Of a stretch of 64,000 bases of DNA, positions 1 to 12,660 are shown one piece after another. Both the position numbers and the translations under genes were made by a program. Origin of the DNA: Jackrogersella multiformis (taxonomy: Eukaryota > Ascomycota > Sordariomycetes > Xylariales > Hypoxylaceae); assembly GCA_902806575.1 (NCBI GenBank), contig CADCXD010000018.1, positions 1,302,001 to 1,366,000 of the forward strand. The letters are read 5' to 3'. The stretch's first letter is position 1, and every line of letters starts with the position of its first letter. The notes beneath the pieces were generated by a model that saw only the letters and a program-made list of their open reading frames with translations, searched no databases and was not told where the DNA came from.

Positions 1-1
1 G

Positions 2-1306
2 GAGTCCCCATATCCGATGCTTTCGGTGGACGATGCCCTAAACAAGATCAGGGAACATACACCGCCGGCGGAAATCGTCACCTTAAGAGTGAACATGGCG
101 ATACCTGGTCACGTATTAGCCGAGGACGTTCAAGCAAGAGAAAATGTACCTGCATTCAGAGCAAGTATTGTTGATGGCTACGCAGTTGTTGTTCCTAAAG
201 ACGGAAACATGAAGGGTGTCTTCCCTGTCGTCTCAGTCTCCCATGCATCGCCAGGCGATGTCAACCCCCTGAAGGAGGGGGAAATCGCTAGGATAACAAC
301 TGGCGCGCCACTTCCTCCGGGAGCTACTTCTGTTATCATGGTCGAGGACACAATTCTGAAGACTATGACTGAAGATGGAAAAGAGGAGAAAGAAGTAGAA
401 ATTCTCGCTAATAATGTTCAGGAGGGAGAGAATATTCGTGAGGTTGGTAGTGATATCCAAGCCGGAACGACTATCCTCAGCAAAGGCGAGCAAATCTCAG
501 CAGTCGGAGGCGAAATCGGTCTCCTGGCCGCCGTCGGAGTTGCGGAAGTGAAAACTTACCACAAGCCCATTGTAGGGGTATTATCTACTGGGGATGAGAT
601 CGTTCAGCATGATCGACCGGGTGATTTACGACTAGGGGAAGTACGCGATACTAACCGGATCACACTGATGTCTGCCGCGAAGGAATGTGGATACGATGTC
701 GTTGATCTTGGCATCGCAGCAGACAAGCCTGGTACCTTAGAAGAGACGCTGAGAGGTGCATTGCGACAGGTCGATTTCATCATCACAACCGGAGGAGTAT
801 CAATGGGCGAGCTCGACCTTTTAAAGCCGACAATCGAGAGATCATTGGGCGGGACGATCCACTTTGGCCGTGTTGCTATGAAACCAGGCAAGCCAACGAC
901 GTTCGCTACTATTCCCGTCAAAAACAATTCCGGCGAGAGAGTGGCAAAGGTCATATTCTCTCTACCAGGAAATCCAGCATCAGCTATCGTTACGTTCCAT
1001 CTCTTCGTCTTGCCTTCTCTTCACCAGATGTCCGGTATCTCACCGGTCGGCTTGACCAAGGTTCCCGTCATTCTAGCGCACGATTTCGTACTAGACAAGG
1101 TGCGACCCGAGTACCATCGTGCTATCGTCTCAGTAGGAGAGGACGGGAACCTAATTGCAGCTAGCACAGGTGGCCAACGGAGTTCCAAAGTCGGCAGCCT
1201 TAGGGGTGCTAACTCCTTGCTATGTATGCCTAGTGGCAAGGAACCTCTCAAGAAAGGGGCAAAGATTGATGCTCTTTTGATGGGCAGCATTAGACGCGAT
1301 CTCTAA
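2..1306 (+). CDS. cnxE: Molybdopterin molybdenumtransferase (MoeA/gephyrin-E domain), 5'-truncated by window edge
   Basis: The frame is open from the first bases of the window, so the gene starts upstream. The visible 434 residues form a MoeA-type domain, which inserts molybdate into adenylylated molybdopterin in the last step of cytosolic Mo-cofactor synthesis. Landmarks in order: the linker SPYPMLSVDDAL, an N-terminal MoeA region with PAFRASIVDGYAV, the core STGDEIV, the MPT-binding loop TTGGVSMGELD, KPGKPTTFA, and SLPGNPASAIV, followed by the C-terminal beta domain. In filamentous fungi this domain is normally fused behind a MogA-type domain (Aspergillus CnxE). The missing upstream part probably carries that domain, but this is inference. 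The ATG at 17 is probably internal because the preceding residues match the usual inter-domain linker. No intron is needed in the visible part. Confidence 0.93.
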   Translation, partial: ESPYPMLSVDDALNKIREHTPPAEIVTLRVNMAIPGHVLAEDVQARENVPAFRASIVDGYAVVVPKDGNMKGVFPVVSVSHASPGDVNPLKEGEIARITTGAPLPPGATSVIMVEDTILKTMTEDGKEEKEVEILANNVQEGENIREVGSDIQAGTTILSKGEQISAVGGEIGLLAAVGVAEVKTYHKPIVGVLSTGDEIVQHDRPGDLRLGEVRDTNRITLMSAAKECGYDVVDLGIAADKPGTLEETLRGALRQVDFIITTGGVSMGELDLLKPTIERSLGGTIHFGRVAMKPGKPTTFATIPVKNNSGERVAKVIFSLPGNPASAIVTFHLFVLPSLHQMSGISPVGLTKVPVILAHDFVLDKVRPEYHRAIVSVGEDGNLIAASTGGQRSSKVGSLRGANSLLCMPSGKEPLKKGAKIDALLMGSIRRDL

Positions 1307-1487
1307 ACGCGACATCGGCTCTTATGTGATTATTACGAATACATGATGATCTACTTATAATGAGGATCAGTTTTATAATTGGATATAATGACGCTAAGTT
1401 TTTACCAAGACGTTTTATGGTCTTATTATACTATGAGACCGGGAGCTAAGTAGATTATAATCTAAGTTAGGTAGACATTGACTTTAA

Positions 1488-2154
1488 TTATGCGTATTCC
1501 CAAGAGTTTGCCCCATCGTACGTGTACGTTCTGACCATCGTATCCAAACAGTCTTCACCTCCTTGTCCAACGTAGATTTGATAAGTTCTCTCCCTTGGCT
1601 CACCGTCACTGACTGGGCACATCAACCAGGACAGCCTACCGTTATACATATAAACAGGAGCACCAAACGCCTCGCTTCGACTACGCGAGAAATTGGTAGC
1701 GTTAGCACCTTCAGGCAGCGCCCCCGAATGTGGAACGGTATATGATAGTGAACCGTCTGCTGCGATATAGACTGTAATTCCGGATAGGTCAGCTACATAT
1801 CCCAGAGTTGGAGAAATTTGAATTCCGATAGAGCTTACCTTGCTGCCCGCCAGGCACCCCGACATTTAAAAATAGAGTGTCATTTCCTCCCGTGAACACG
1901 GTTGAGGATCCCGAGTAGGCGGAACAATCGAGGTTTTCAACGTCGCTCGGACAGTACGTAGATGTGTCCTTATTAACGAAGAATTTTCCACCACTGGCGT
2001 TGATAGCATTGCCAACGAAAAAGACGTTGTCCTGCGTGGGCTGTCTCCAGACCCCGGCAGTAAACGGACCTTCAGGCACAGAGAGGGAGGTTCGTGTAAC
2101 TGCTGCCGCGAAGGCGACAACTGGAAATACAACTGACGCTGTGAGGACCCGCAT
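1488..2154 (-). CDS. phiA: Secreted PhiA-like cell-wall protein, two exons
   Basis: Exons 2154-1839 and 1771-1488 join across a 67-bp intron (GTAAGC donor, CTGAC branch site, ACAG acceptor) to give 199 residues. The protein starts with a hydrophobic signal peptide of about 18 residues ending near AFAAA. The mature part carries the pattern I recall for the Aspergillus phialide/cell-wall protein PhiA family: an NASGGKF segment, a TYCPS cysteine, a VPGGQQVYI stretch that is rebuilt exactly across the splice junction, and a C-terminal YQIYVG..DCL segment. The restored VPGGQQVY motif is the main support for the intron. PhiA-like proteins are extracellular or wall-bound and linked to conidiophore and spore-wall formation. 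The role here is inferred by family resemblance. It is convergent with the upstream Mo-cofactor gene, 181 bp away. Confidence 0.82.
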
Positions 2155-4931
2155 GATGATAGTTAAATCCGAATGGTGGATTATACGTTGGTTAGAGGTA
2201 ATATTAATGAGTAGTCATAAGAAGAATAGAAGCATGGCCCAATAGATGATAAACTGTTGATTCTGGTTGCTTTTATAAAGGAGTCCTTCTGGTATAGCTT
2301 TCGCCAACACCACGAGCAGCATGAGTGGCCCACGGTCATCATACGTTACTTAGAAGATAATTAGACATTGGCATGTATCATGAACCTCTAGCTCTGCTGT
2401 CGCAGTGGCTGAATGCGACGTGGCAGCTGGGGCCATCCGGATGCTATTTTCTATATAGATCTAGAACCTGGCTTTGTCGGCTAATATGACGATGCTCCCA
2501 TACTAACCAATGCTGGTACACGCAGCACAGCTATTGATATTAATACGAGAAAATGTCAAAATATGTATGGGGGAACCCCAATTTTACTCGGAGGGCTCTC
2601 ATAATTATTTGATACTGTTTAATGTCATACGATGCCGTCATTGGTCCCCAGATTCCCATCATGAAAACTTGCTTCAAGGTGTCCACTTGCCCAGCTTTCA
2701 ACCCACTGATGGTTCCTAGTTATAGGTAGATGAATGCACATTTATCCTGTCATGATATGTCTTTACCCAGAAGAGTCCTATACCGAACACGACACCCGAG
2801 TGTCGTATATGCATCAATATTGGTGTAGAGGAGTCGTCAAATTCGATCAAATCCTGAAAAGTTATTTGGATGGCTACCTACCTAGGTAGTTTTCTACAGA
2901 CTAGTAGTTTTATATATGGATTATGGAAGATCGATCGCTCGAGGGTGACGATGCTCCAGAGTCGCATCTTACGAGGTCAACATGTTAGGCATACCACCTA
3001 TTCTGAAAAGGAGCTGATATCTACCTAGGCTAATACGTATTTCTAGCTTGGCTACTAGAATTTGCGTATACGCCAATAATCAATATATAGTTCCTAGTTA
3101 ACCTAAGATCATATGCATGGTCGAGGTTAGAAGTCGCGAAATAATAACCAAAGTCATCGAAGTCCGTATCGACCTTTTGATGAGCGGTATGCTGCTGGAA
3201 CAGCCACAGGCAGCTACCTTTGAATTATTAGCATTTTACTTGAGAACCTGATACTGACATTGAATACTAGAGAATTTTACGCTGACCTATCGTGCCTGGA
3301 AACATGGTTCTCGACACTCCTGATTTTTAAGAGGGCATCAACCTTTGTCCAAATCATGAGGTCGGTTTCCTCCTTGAGCACTTTGACATTCTCGGAACTA
3401 TCTTAGGATGGAACTTCGCGGGAATTATTTGACGTACAATAGCAGCGTCTAAATGCTTAGAGCTTTTTCATAGTTCTTTTCAAAAATAACTTATTAATTT
3501 GTACCTGTTAGCAAGCTGTACGACGTCCCCATACACCGAGTATTTGACGAGATAGGGGTCACTCGAGGGCTATGCTTCAGAAGAAGACAATATTAAGTAT
3601 CAGAGGCAATAGGTAAGCTTTTTACATTAATTTACCTAACTCAGCAAAGCCTCTTCAACCCGTGAACCGAGGCAACCGCCCCCACCCTCGCGGATGGCCC
3701 ATTTGGGAGCCCTCTTACCTCAGCTGCTGTGGACTCATGTGGACTTAGTAGAACGCCTCATACCTACCCCCTCCCGCTAAACACGCCTTCGTGATTGGGC
3801 GATACTTGGTGTGATATATGTATTACATGTGGGTAAGACACTGGCTCGTTATCAGGCGAATGAGCTTCCATACAGCGTCACACTACATACAGGAGTTCCT
3901 CCACCGTGGCGTCCCTCTCTTATGTATTGATTTCGTGATGGTAGGGTTAGTTACTGTGATGAAAGAGCCGCATGTTGACTAGATGGTACAAATCTAGAAA
4001 CATAAGTATCATCGTAAGGCAGATTGAGATAGGGGAAATGCCGCCTGACTAATTGCTCTATACATACTCTAAGACACACAGAATCATTCAGCCCGAAAAA
4101 GAGAACTTTGCCACGGAACCAAATAGAAAGGATGCCTGTGAGAGATACAGTACTAACGTATCGCCTCCGACCGCAGGCTCTCAAGGACTACCTAAAACAG
4201 TTATTCCAGCAGGAGATCCCGATTCACGTAAGATCTAATCTTCGAGCTATGTGAAATGTTCTGAACCTGGCGCATCCCATAAGGCTAACTGAGGAGCCAG
4301 ATGGCCACCGATGGCAAATCCTTTTACTGGTTCTACATACCACGGAAACTAAATCAAGTGAGTTGCTTTTAAACCAATTAGCTTCCAATTATCATCACGT
4401 TCTCATAAATATATATTTAGGAGGAGAGGGCCCATATCTATCAGCGACTTCGGTATCAGGAAGAAGATGATACCGATTTATGGTAATGCCTTAGGCGTCA
4501 AAGAGGGGAACGCGGCAAGGCATTCTTCGGTCGTATTCTCCTATAGTGCTTCATGATTGGTAGATACGGGCCCTCCAATGTAACTGGAGTGGTTTGAAAG
4601 ACCTACTGTGGCAGTGTGGCTTTATGTTTTTATTGGCTTTCAATTATGTCAGAGCTCACCACTTCTTTTGGACAGCCCCGATGCGTTGGAACATTGCAGG
4701 AGGTCTAGTATAGGGCAGTGTAGAGGCCACGTCTGGCTGAAATTAAACCCTTGTGAGATGCAAAACCCAAAGTGTTTTTCTATTTTATTTCTAGGTACTT
4801 TGAATTGCTTTTCTAGAAAGGGCTTTTGGTTATATGGCGCCGTTTGACCCGTCCCCTTTTACGAATTAGTAGTGCTGATAGAGGAACTCGACACCGTGCA
4901 TAATAACATAACTTATACTGTTTAGTCAACT
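2155..4931. other. Long spacer, no supported gene
   Basis: Only short open frames without recognisable motifs occur here. The stretch has copies of the CCTAGGTA-type palindrome (near 2874-2889 and 3021-3030), moderately AT-rich sequence, and a GC-richer patch near 3660-3780. The right end should contain the promoter of the CorA-like gene. I see no RNA gene or transposon ends. Confidence 0.6.
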
Positions 4932-7053
4932 ATGACTGCACAGAACGCAATGGATTACGCGGTTCGGTTTGAGGAATCCATGAACAGGAATCTCGAGTAT
5001 CCCGTCAACCTTCTCAGAACAGAGGCATTTCGTCACACACTCGAATCTTACTGTAGGAGACTTAACGGCACCAAGATCTTCGACCCTGAATATCGGTCAT
5101 TAGCCAGTATCGATTTGTACGAAAATTGTGACAGTTAGTTGTCTTTTTATTGGAGGTATTTGATAATACTGTCTAACTTACTGCTAGGATTTAATCTATC
5201 GAAAAAGCTCAGCACACTTGATTATCTCAGGGGTTATATCGATGAAGAAGATGGCGCTCCCCTGTGGAGAATGGTGTACGAATGCAAGCTCACCTAACCA
5301 TTGCTGTACACTGATGCGAGAACAGATTCCTCCAGTCGGCATCTTCTAGAGGCGCACTTGGATGCAGCAAAGAGCAACTCACACTGTTACTTACCTACTA
5401 TCAAGTAATGCCTAGTTTTCTTGACCTCGTTTTAACTTTTAGCATCCGTGGGGCTCCTATGGCACACGCCCTATTCAGACATGAGAACTTCCTCGAAAGC
5501 AACAGCCCACAACTCGTCCTGCCGGAAATTAAGCGATCTGGGATTCAAATACAGCACGCTTTCAACCTCTTATCCGTGGAGCGGGCTAGCAGTCGCGACG
5601 AGAAGAATCAATGGCCCTTGCGCCAAGTCGCCCTCTATCACTCTTTCGACGTCACCAATGGGCGGTGTCTGTGGATCATCCTGAAAGGAAACCAGTTAAT
5701 GGCGAAACGTATCTTCTCTGCTACAGAATACCACAGGCACTTGAAGGCCGCGGAAATCAAAAGCCCCGAAACTTCATTCGTCGCTGCGTTGCAGGTGCAG
5801 ATGATCATAATGGAATGGTGTTCTGAAAGCTGGGCTGAGTACATTGACCACCTAGAGGAGGATGTTGCTTCAATTTCCGTCGAAGGGAAAGCCGCACCGG
5901 TCGAGAAAATGACTAGCCCTACGGAGATTGAGTTTGTGCATTCGCCAAAGAATACTAATACCTGGGGAAGTCAAGCGGGTAGTTCCCCAACCAGCCCTAG
6001 GCAACGGACATTCCCTCGTTCGTCGTCAGATCTTCTGGCAATCATTCGGCGATTGTCTGGGTTCGAGAGCAGCGCGCCTACCGTTACTCGGGATAAAGAG
6101 AATGAGAACGACGTCGAAGCAATGGCTGGCTTGCAAGAGCAGGGAAATAATGAAGGTGACAAGTTCTCCGATCTCGAGAAGGAGTTCTCTTTCAACAAAT
6201 TCCAAAAGTTGAGCCTATTGAGCCAGGACATAGAACAAGCACTAGTCGTTATCGAGCAGAATAAGGGGGTGCTTAAAGCCATCGAAGAACATTACCGCTC
6301 AGTCGTCCAGTCGCATGGTTTTACGACATACTTGAAGAGAGACCTCTGCGACAGCGATCTAACGATATTCCTTACGAAAATAAGAAGTATAGAAAGAGAT
6401 CTAGATATACACTACAGTCGCTTACAAACAGTATCTCGGGCATTGGAGAATGGCAAGACCATAGTACGTTAGGTGTACATGCAAGTCGACATATGCAAGG
6501 AGCTAACGATAGGCGTCTATAGTTTACCACGCTCTTACAGTATAAAAGCGAGAAAGTATCTGAGTATTTTGCAAGCAGCGCCAAGACGTCCTCAGATCGA
6601 ATGGAATCGATGACACAGAAGATGCACGATATTGCCATTCGGACCGAGCAGGAGACGGTGTCGATGCACGTGATTACAATATTCACGCTTATATTCCTTC
6701 CGGGAACATTCATTGCTGTATGGACTTGGATTCCGCGGCTCTTCCCAGACGTTCTGACACGGAAACAGACCTTGTTCAGCAGCGGCGTATTCCACTGGGA
6801 TGACGATGGGACTCTCGGCTCAGACTGGGTCATTCGAAAGAACGCCCTGAAGCTATTCTTCTCCGTATCCTTGCCTATGATGGCCATTATCATATCGGCA
6901 TGGTCTTTGCTATATTTTCATATGAGACGGAAACGAAAGCAGGAGAAAGCAAAGTGGTCGTTACCTACGACGGGAAATCAGCCAAATAGGGAAGATGGGG
7001 CTGATAACAGGACCAGGACTGGCGTCTCTGAAAAGGAACCCGTGAGTGTTTAA
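4932..7053 (+). CDS. CorA-like two-helix membrane protein, fungal subfamily lacking GMN, four exons
   Basis: Exons 4932-5133, 5188-5275, 5326-6463 and 6523-7053 give 652 residues. Introns are 54, 50 and 59 bp with clear CTAAC branch sites. Each junction restores a reading frame that matches the fungal CorA-like pattern, for example LTYYQVMPSFLDLV and QVALYHSFDVTNGR. A long cytosolic N-terminal domain is followed by a low-complexity insert (about residues 290-360), a helical stalk, and two membrane helices near 522-543 and 588-610. The region after helix 1 (FLPGTFIAVWTW) keeps the CorA-like proline but has no GMN selectivity motif, so Mg2+ transport is not assured. The C-tail is basic and hydrophilic. 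Such proteins are numerous and functionally obscure in Pezizomycotina. Two donors (GTACGA and GTACGT) are non-standard, so intron 2 is the least certain. Confidence 0.8.
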
Positions 7054-8081
7054 TTTCCTGGTATATGATATAGGGTACAAGTATATGGAACAATGTTGTA
7101 GAAAAGTATTGGATGCGTTAAGATCATACTAGACATACTACGAGGCACTATGGAAGAAAAAGAAGGGGCACTTTAGACCGGACTACAGCTCGGCTATTTA
7201 TGGGGCCGCCCGCGGGTCGATCCGGCGGTTCGGGAAGCGATATTCACATTAATAAAGCTAAGGTAGTGTATGTACCTAGGTACCCGATAAGATTAGATAA
7301 GCCATATAGATATTAAATTACCTAGAGCTGGTGCTTCAAGTTCAATTTGTCATCCTACCTACTACACTACCTAGGTAGGTAGGTATTCTCATCTATACTT
7401 GATCTCATTAATGATATGAACATGGACTAGTGGTATTCATAATCAGGACATCATGACCACCCTAAAGCCACCTTAGAGGATAAATATATGGCTCAAAAAA
7501 TGGCCCCCAAATTGGAAACCTCAGTATCCCCTCCCTCGTTCATTTCTTACGCGGGGTTTGTTCTGGGTAATGATATCTTCCTCACCACAAGTCACACCGT
7601 AGTAGAGGTTAGTGGTTCGCGCCCCCAAATCAATCCGCCTCGGTGGGCGGCGGCTGGTTGGATACTACATATGCAGCATTTGAATGCTGACAAAAGCTGA
7701 GATGGCTATCCTTTATTAAAGTAGGAGGAAATCTCCCTCCAACTAGGCCTCCAGCAAGGCTAGGGAAGAAGAAAATTTTCAGCGATTATCATCTGGTTGC
7801 CTTATTTTATGCCTATCTAGTCTAGGTACCTGCCTAGGCGTATTTTCCATCATGTCAAGTCTCTATTATTGAGCAAGCACTCACATTTCGGCCTTCTACC
7901 AATTCTTTTGGTTCATCTATTAGCTCAACCAAAGTTCATTCTTTTTGACAACCTCCTTGCTCTTCTGTAATTATCCAGCCACTTATGTGTCTAAGCAAGG
8001 CATTGACCAATGCCTATATATTTTTCTTAGAGATACCCCTTCTCAATTATTTAGTGATCCCAATAACAATCAGATCAGATC
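7054..8081. other. Spacer with CCTAGGTA palindromes
   Basis: No convincing gene. Palindromic TACCTAGGTA-type sites lie at about 7272-7283, 7367-7385 and 7821-7839. A short GC-rich patch sits at 7200-7235. A 70-codon open frame at 7488-7700 has no recognisable motif. Confidence 0.55.
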
Positions 8082-10685
8082 ATGAAGGGGACGAAAAGAG
8101 CCCGTCGCGCCTTGACACACCCATCCAATGTTACTTCTCATCACAGCTTCCGCAGCAGGCCCTTTGCCGACTTTTCTAAATTTGTGGACGAGCAGGCTAG
8201 GCAACATGTTGAAGTCCTCTCGGAGAATAACAAGTCGTTCATCCCGCTTCCCATATTACGTCGTTACTGGACAAAGGGGCGAATCAGAAACATCTTGAAT
8301 ACTTTCCATCCGCCACTTTCCTTTTATATTGATAGCATCCAAGAAGGATACATCCGGACCTTCTCTATGCTCGTCCACTGTGATCGGGTTGCTGACTTGG
8401 AATACTTCACCGCGTACAATCTGAACGATGACAGGCTACCGCTGAAGAGACGCCCGAAGGAATGGGAAGGCAACTTTTTCGATAGGTTGTTCAACAGTAT
8501 CTCCGAGAACCAATGGCTCTTCTTCCCGTTGATATTCATACACACCCACCTGGAAGATTGTCACCTTGACTCCAACCAGGTGTTGCCGATCATGAAATTA
8601 GAAAGAATCACCCATGGAAGGATCACACAGGGAGACGCGGCAATCATTCAAAAGATGACCATCCACAAGTCATGCAATTCTCTTGTACAGCAGGTATTTG
8701 CTATGCCTTTCTACGTACTATATAACTATTGTTAACTTTCCCCCCAATTAGGACCATGAAGGCCAACCAACTCAGAGTACATTCGTGCTGAAGACATACC
8801 ATCGTACCAGGTTCCAGGCGTGCTACGAGAATGAAACGAAAGCCTTGCGAATGCTAAACAACTCGTCTCCCCCCAATGTCATCACGTACCATGGTTCTTT
8901 CCGGTACAACGGTACTTACAACATAATACTCGAATATGCTGATAGAGGGGATCTCGCAGATTTCTTCAAGAGAACTCGAAGACCAAAAGGGGCTGATGTC
9001 AAGCTATTTTGGAAGAGTTTATCTCAATGCTTCAGGGGTCTGCATTGTGTCCACCACTTGATCGATGACAATAATGTCAATGGGTAGGATGCCACATTTG
9101 ATGCGAAGAAGACCATTGTCCCAATTAGCTAAAGCTTTCATCAGGATCCACGAAGATATCAAGCCCGAGAACATACTGCTTTTCAGAGGGCCGTCAAACT
9201 CGCCTTATGACTTCATTCCCAAGATTGCAGACTTCGGGTTGTTTACGCATGTCAGGGAGTCTACGGCGATCAGCAGTGAGGCAATGGGACGGGATAAAGT
9301 TGGGAATCAGCTATACAGTAGGTTATACTTGTTATCTCTCCTCCATTTGGTCCTAATGAAAGGCAGGTTCACCCGAGTGCAGTCATCATGCCTCGTATCA
9401 AGAGAAAGCTCCAAACATGATCAACACTAGGGCCGATATCTTCTCCTTTGGTGCCATTCTAAGCGAAGCTTGTGCGTGGGTTAAGGGGGGCTCCGATGAG
9501 ACGGTTAGGTACCGTGAGCTGCGGCGAGCTCACCATCGGACCGTTCCGACGTTTTGCGGAACCGACTATGAAGGCTGCTTCCATGATGGTGTCAACCGGT
9601 TGCCCGTGGTTGATGAGATGCACGCGAGAATACGCGAGCACTGCGAGTCCGCCAAAGACATTGTCACACCCTATGTCATTGAACTCATTGACAAGTACAT
9701 GTTGCTACCTTACGCCAATGAACGATACAACGCCAAACAATTAGAGGAGAAGTTTCAGCAAATTATCAACACACCAGACCAGCAGACACCCAATCCGTCG
9801 CTCGATACGGTGATATCAGATCCACCACCAGTAAGGAGAGATGGAGGTCTGTCGCTATCGGATTTGGAAGAGTATATGACACAACGGCAGTCTACCTCTA
9901 TTAGCACAAAGATCCAAAAGCTCGTGGGCGACATCAAGGTCAACGTTCCCGATAGGCACCACTTGTTCTTTGTTGATGACTCGACATCAATGAAGGAACA
10001 TGCGAAGTCAATTGAGGAGGCGTTCTCAACACTCCTATATATAACGAGGCGGCTTGAGGGATACAAGGTTGAACTCTCCTTCGCTTCAGGCCCTAGGCGC
10101 CCGTACTACAGACGTCGGAGTAAAAAATTGGTTCAGTTGGTGGCGCGTCACGAGTATCTGCAAGATCCAGACTTAATGGAGAGCTGTTTCGGACGTCTCG
10201 TCGACAACGTGATCATCCCGCACCTACCGATCCGAATATTGGGCTTCAACATCAACCTTTTCAGCAGAAAGCCTACGAGCATCTATGTTTTCACCGACGG
10301 CAACTGGGGTGAGGATGAGGAGGAGGCGGCCTGCGGCGTGGAGCGGCCAATTGCACGCCTAAGCAAGGAGCTGGAGGATAGAGGACTTGATAGGAATCAT
10401 ATATCATTCCATTTCGTACGGTTTGGAGAAAGGGCAAACGGGAAGAAACATCTCAGCTACCTGGACCGTTCGGGTCAGCCCCACGGACGGTGAGTCACAT
10501 CCCTTTCTCTATTCTATGCTCTCCTTTTTTTACTAGCTACTAGAAACAAGTAAGCTGACTACTATATGTACACGAACAGGGACAATGTCGATGTCAAGAC
10601 TATCTCCAGCTCCGTTAAATCGATTGTGATCGGCCCTCTCAGCCAAAGAAATGACAACTCGGACGAAGATGAAGACTGCTGGTAG
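8082..10685 (+). CDS. Protein kinase - von Willebrand factor A fusion protein, five exons
   Basis: Exons 8082-8693, 8752-9083, 9145-9317, 9367-10489 and 10580-10685 encode 781 residues. Introns are 58, 61, 49 and 90 bp. The splice joins restore kinase motifs that are broken in the raw frames: IHEDIKPEN (residues 316-324) and YSSPEC (372-377). The domain order is a family-specific N-terminal region (1-200), a kinase domain with candidate lysine VLK at 218, catalytic loop HEDIKPEN (Arg of HRD replaced by Glu), DFG at 344-346 and an SPE activation-segment end, then a linker. A vWA domain follows, with a complete MIDAS motif DDSTS at 576-580 and a later FTDGN strand. The C-tail is acidic. The glycine-rich loop is not recognisable. 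The DFG and the catalytic Asp and Lys are present, so activity is possible. vWA-MIDAS domains usually bind protein partners through a metal ion. The biological role is unknown. Confidence 0.8.
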
Positions 10686-11240
10686 TATAAAGCTAAGGGG
10701 CAACAAGCTTATGTTGTATGTTGGCATTGATTTCGAATCTACGCACATCACTTTTCGCATAGATTATTAAAAGGAAAGGTTTAAATAATAGTTTTTCTGC
10801 AGATATACCCATGTATATAAGGTTAAAAAGGGCTTAGGTTGAGCATTTACCTCTCCGTACATCTGAAATATTAAGTTGCAAAAACTGGCATGTTGGCCGA
10901 ATATCACATCATGAAGTGCACCATGGTTCTCTTCCAAATTATTATATCCTGAAAACTAGAGACTGGAGTGCTAGAAGCTACCTACCAGCTACCTAGGCAT
11001 AGAGCATAGCTGATTGCCTAGGTACATATACATAAGGTACCTTAGTTGATTTACACTGTCTGTTTCCCCCCTTTTTTAGCCCTAGCTGATCCCCACCTAG
11101 CCACACCGCTGCCTTTTTACCTTATCCATATACAAATATTGCAAGACTATCTTCCACGTACGACCATAGGATCTAGAAAACTCGGGATCCCGTCCGTTCT
11201 CCCTTAGATAAAGTGGATATTGCTAAATCGTTTGTTAGGG
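10686..11240. other. Spacer before small AT-rich block
   Basis: No gene is supported. CCTAGGTA-type sites occur at about 10988-10998 and 11016-11025. Composition is ordinary until about 11240, where AT content rises abruptly. Confidence 0.55.
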
Positions 11241-11249
11241 TGAGGCGGA

Positions 11250-12240
11250 GAGCGGTTTTATGCTAATTAAAATTACGTGATTAATATTTATAACGAAAGG
11301 TTACTTTTTTAAAAACTATAAATTATATTCCGTTTAAAAGTTATAATATTTACGTAAATATAATTATAAGTTAACGATATTTGCCTCGATTTATAATTAA
11401 TTTTTCGTAAATTAATTTTATAAATTTAAAATTATAATATTATTAATTATATTTTACGAAATAATATCTTTTTTCGACTTTTATTTCTTTTTTAATACGT
11501 ATTTATTTTTTTTTATTTTTTTATTTATTTATATTATAACACTTAAAAATCGATATAATAATAATATTAAAAGATTTTAAAAAAAGTATATTTATTTTTT
11601 TAAAACGTTTAATAAAATTACGGTTTAAACGTATATTTATTAACGATTTAAAAGCTTAATAATAACGAGGCGAAAAAATTTACGAGAAATATAAAGGCCG
11701 GCTTTTAAGTAATTTTTATTTAATTATTTTAAAAACTTTAACGAAACGAAAACGTTTATAAAAAACTTAAACGATATACGTTTATTTTTTTTAAAATAAT
11801 ATTAATATTTATTAATCTTTAATAATATTATAATTACTTTTAATATATTCAAAAGATCGATTTTAATAATATTTAAATTAACTTTTACGAAAGCGCCGAT
11901 ATTTTAAAATATATATATATTTTTTTTTTATATATATTAAAGATTTTATTTACGAATAATTTTACTTTAAGCTTAAAAAATATAAATAAATACGAGGCTT
12001 TAATTTAATTAATTTAATTATTAAAATATAGAAAATATTACTTAAAAAAGTTAAAATTAACGTTTTTAAGTAAAAAAGAAAAAAAAATCCGGTAAATAAA
12101 TATAAATAAATTTTATTAAATAAATATATTTATAAGTTTATTTATAAAATTAATAAGGTAAAACCTTTTAATATAACCATTAATTTCGTATTATTATTTT
12201 TATTTTTATTTTTCGTAATAAATTAAACGAGGGGCACCTA
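11250..12240. repeat. Small AT-rich RIP-eroded block
   Basis: About 1 kb is overwhelmingly A/T, with remaining C almost only in CG, CT or CC and almost no CA or TG. The same signature fills the 25-kb block downstream. This is the footprint expected of repeat-induced point mutation on an old repeat. No coding relic can be read inside it. It abuts the DUF3435 relic, so the two may belong to one inactivated element, which is an inference. Confidence 0.75.
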
Positions 12241-12660
12241 TAGAATATAATCTTTGCCGTAAATAAACCTTTAAAAAGAAGAAAATAACGCTAAAAGATG
12301 TTATAATGTTGCTTAAGACGCTATGGAAATAGGCAAGGCATATTCCTTGCAGCGCGCAGATACGCCTAACCTTTTACAGCGCTATTCTCATCTTTGTACT
12401 CGGAGGGTTCCGTCCTGGAAAGGTGATAAACCTCACTTATAGGCAAGTCGCTTTCTCGCTTATGTAAGACCCTGTAGACCCCTTTAAGAGAAGGCTGGTT
12501 GCGTTAATTACGATCAAATATAACAAGTAGAAAACGGATAAGATCCAGTAGAGCCAGCATAAAGTATATGTTTCGTTATAAGGTTTAATTAATTTTAACT
12601 AACGGTTTTTATAAGGTCGCCTTTTTTATTATAATAATACCTTACAAACTTATTTGCCTC

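Noticed and set aside
4299..4490. Two short plus-strand pieces (ATDGKSFYWFYIPRK and EERAHIYQRL) around a possible intron, faintly like an FAD-monooxygenase fragment
   Set aside because: Too short and no flanking family motifs; the resemblance may be chance.
11230..11250. Single TTAGGG near GTTAGGGTGAGG as possible telomere repeat
   Set aside because: Only one copy, no tandem array; interstitial chance match.
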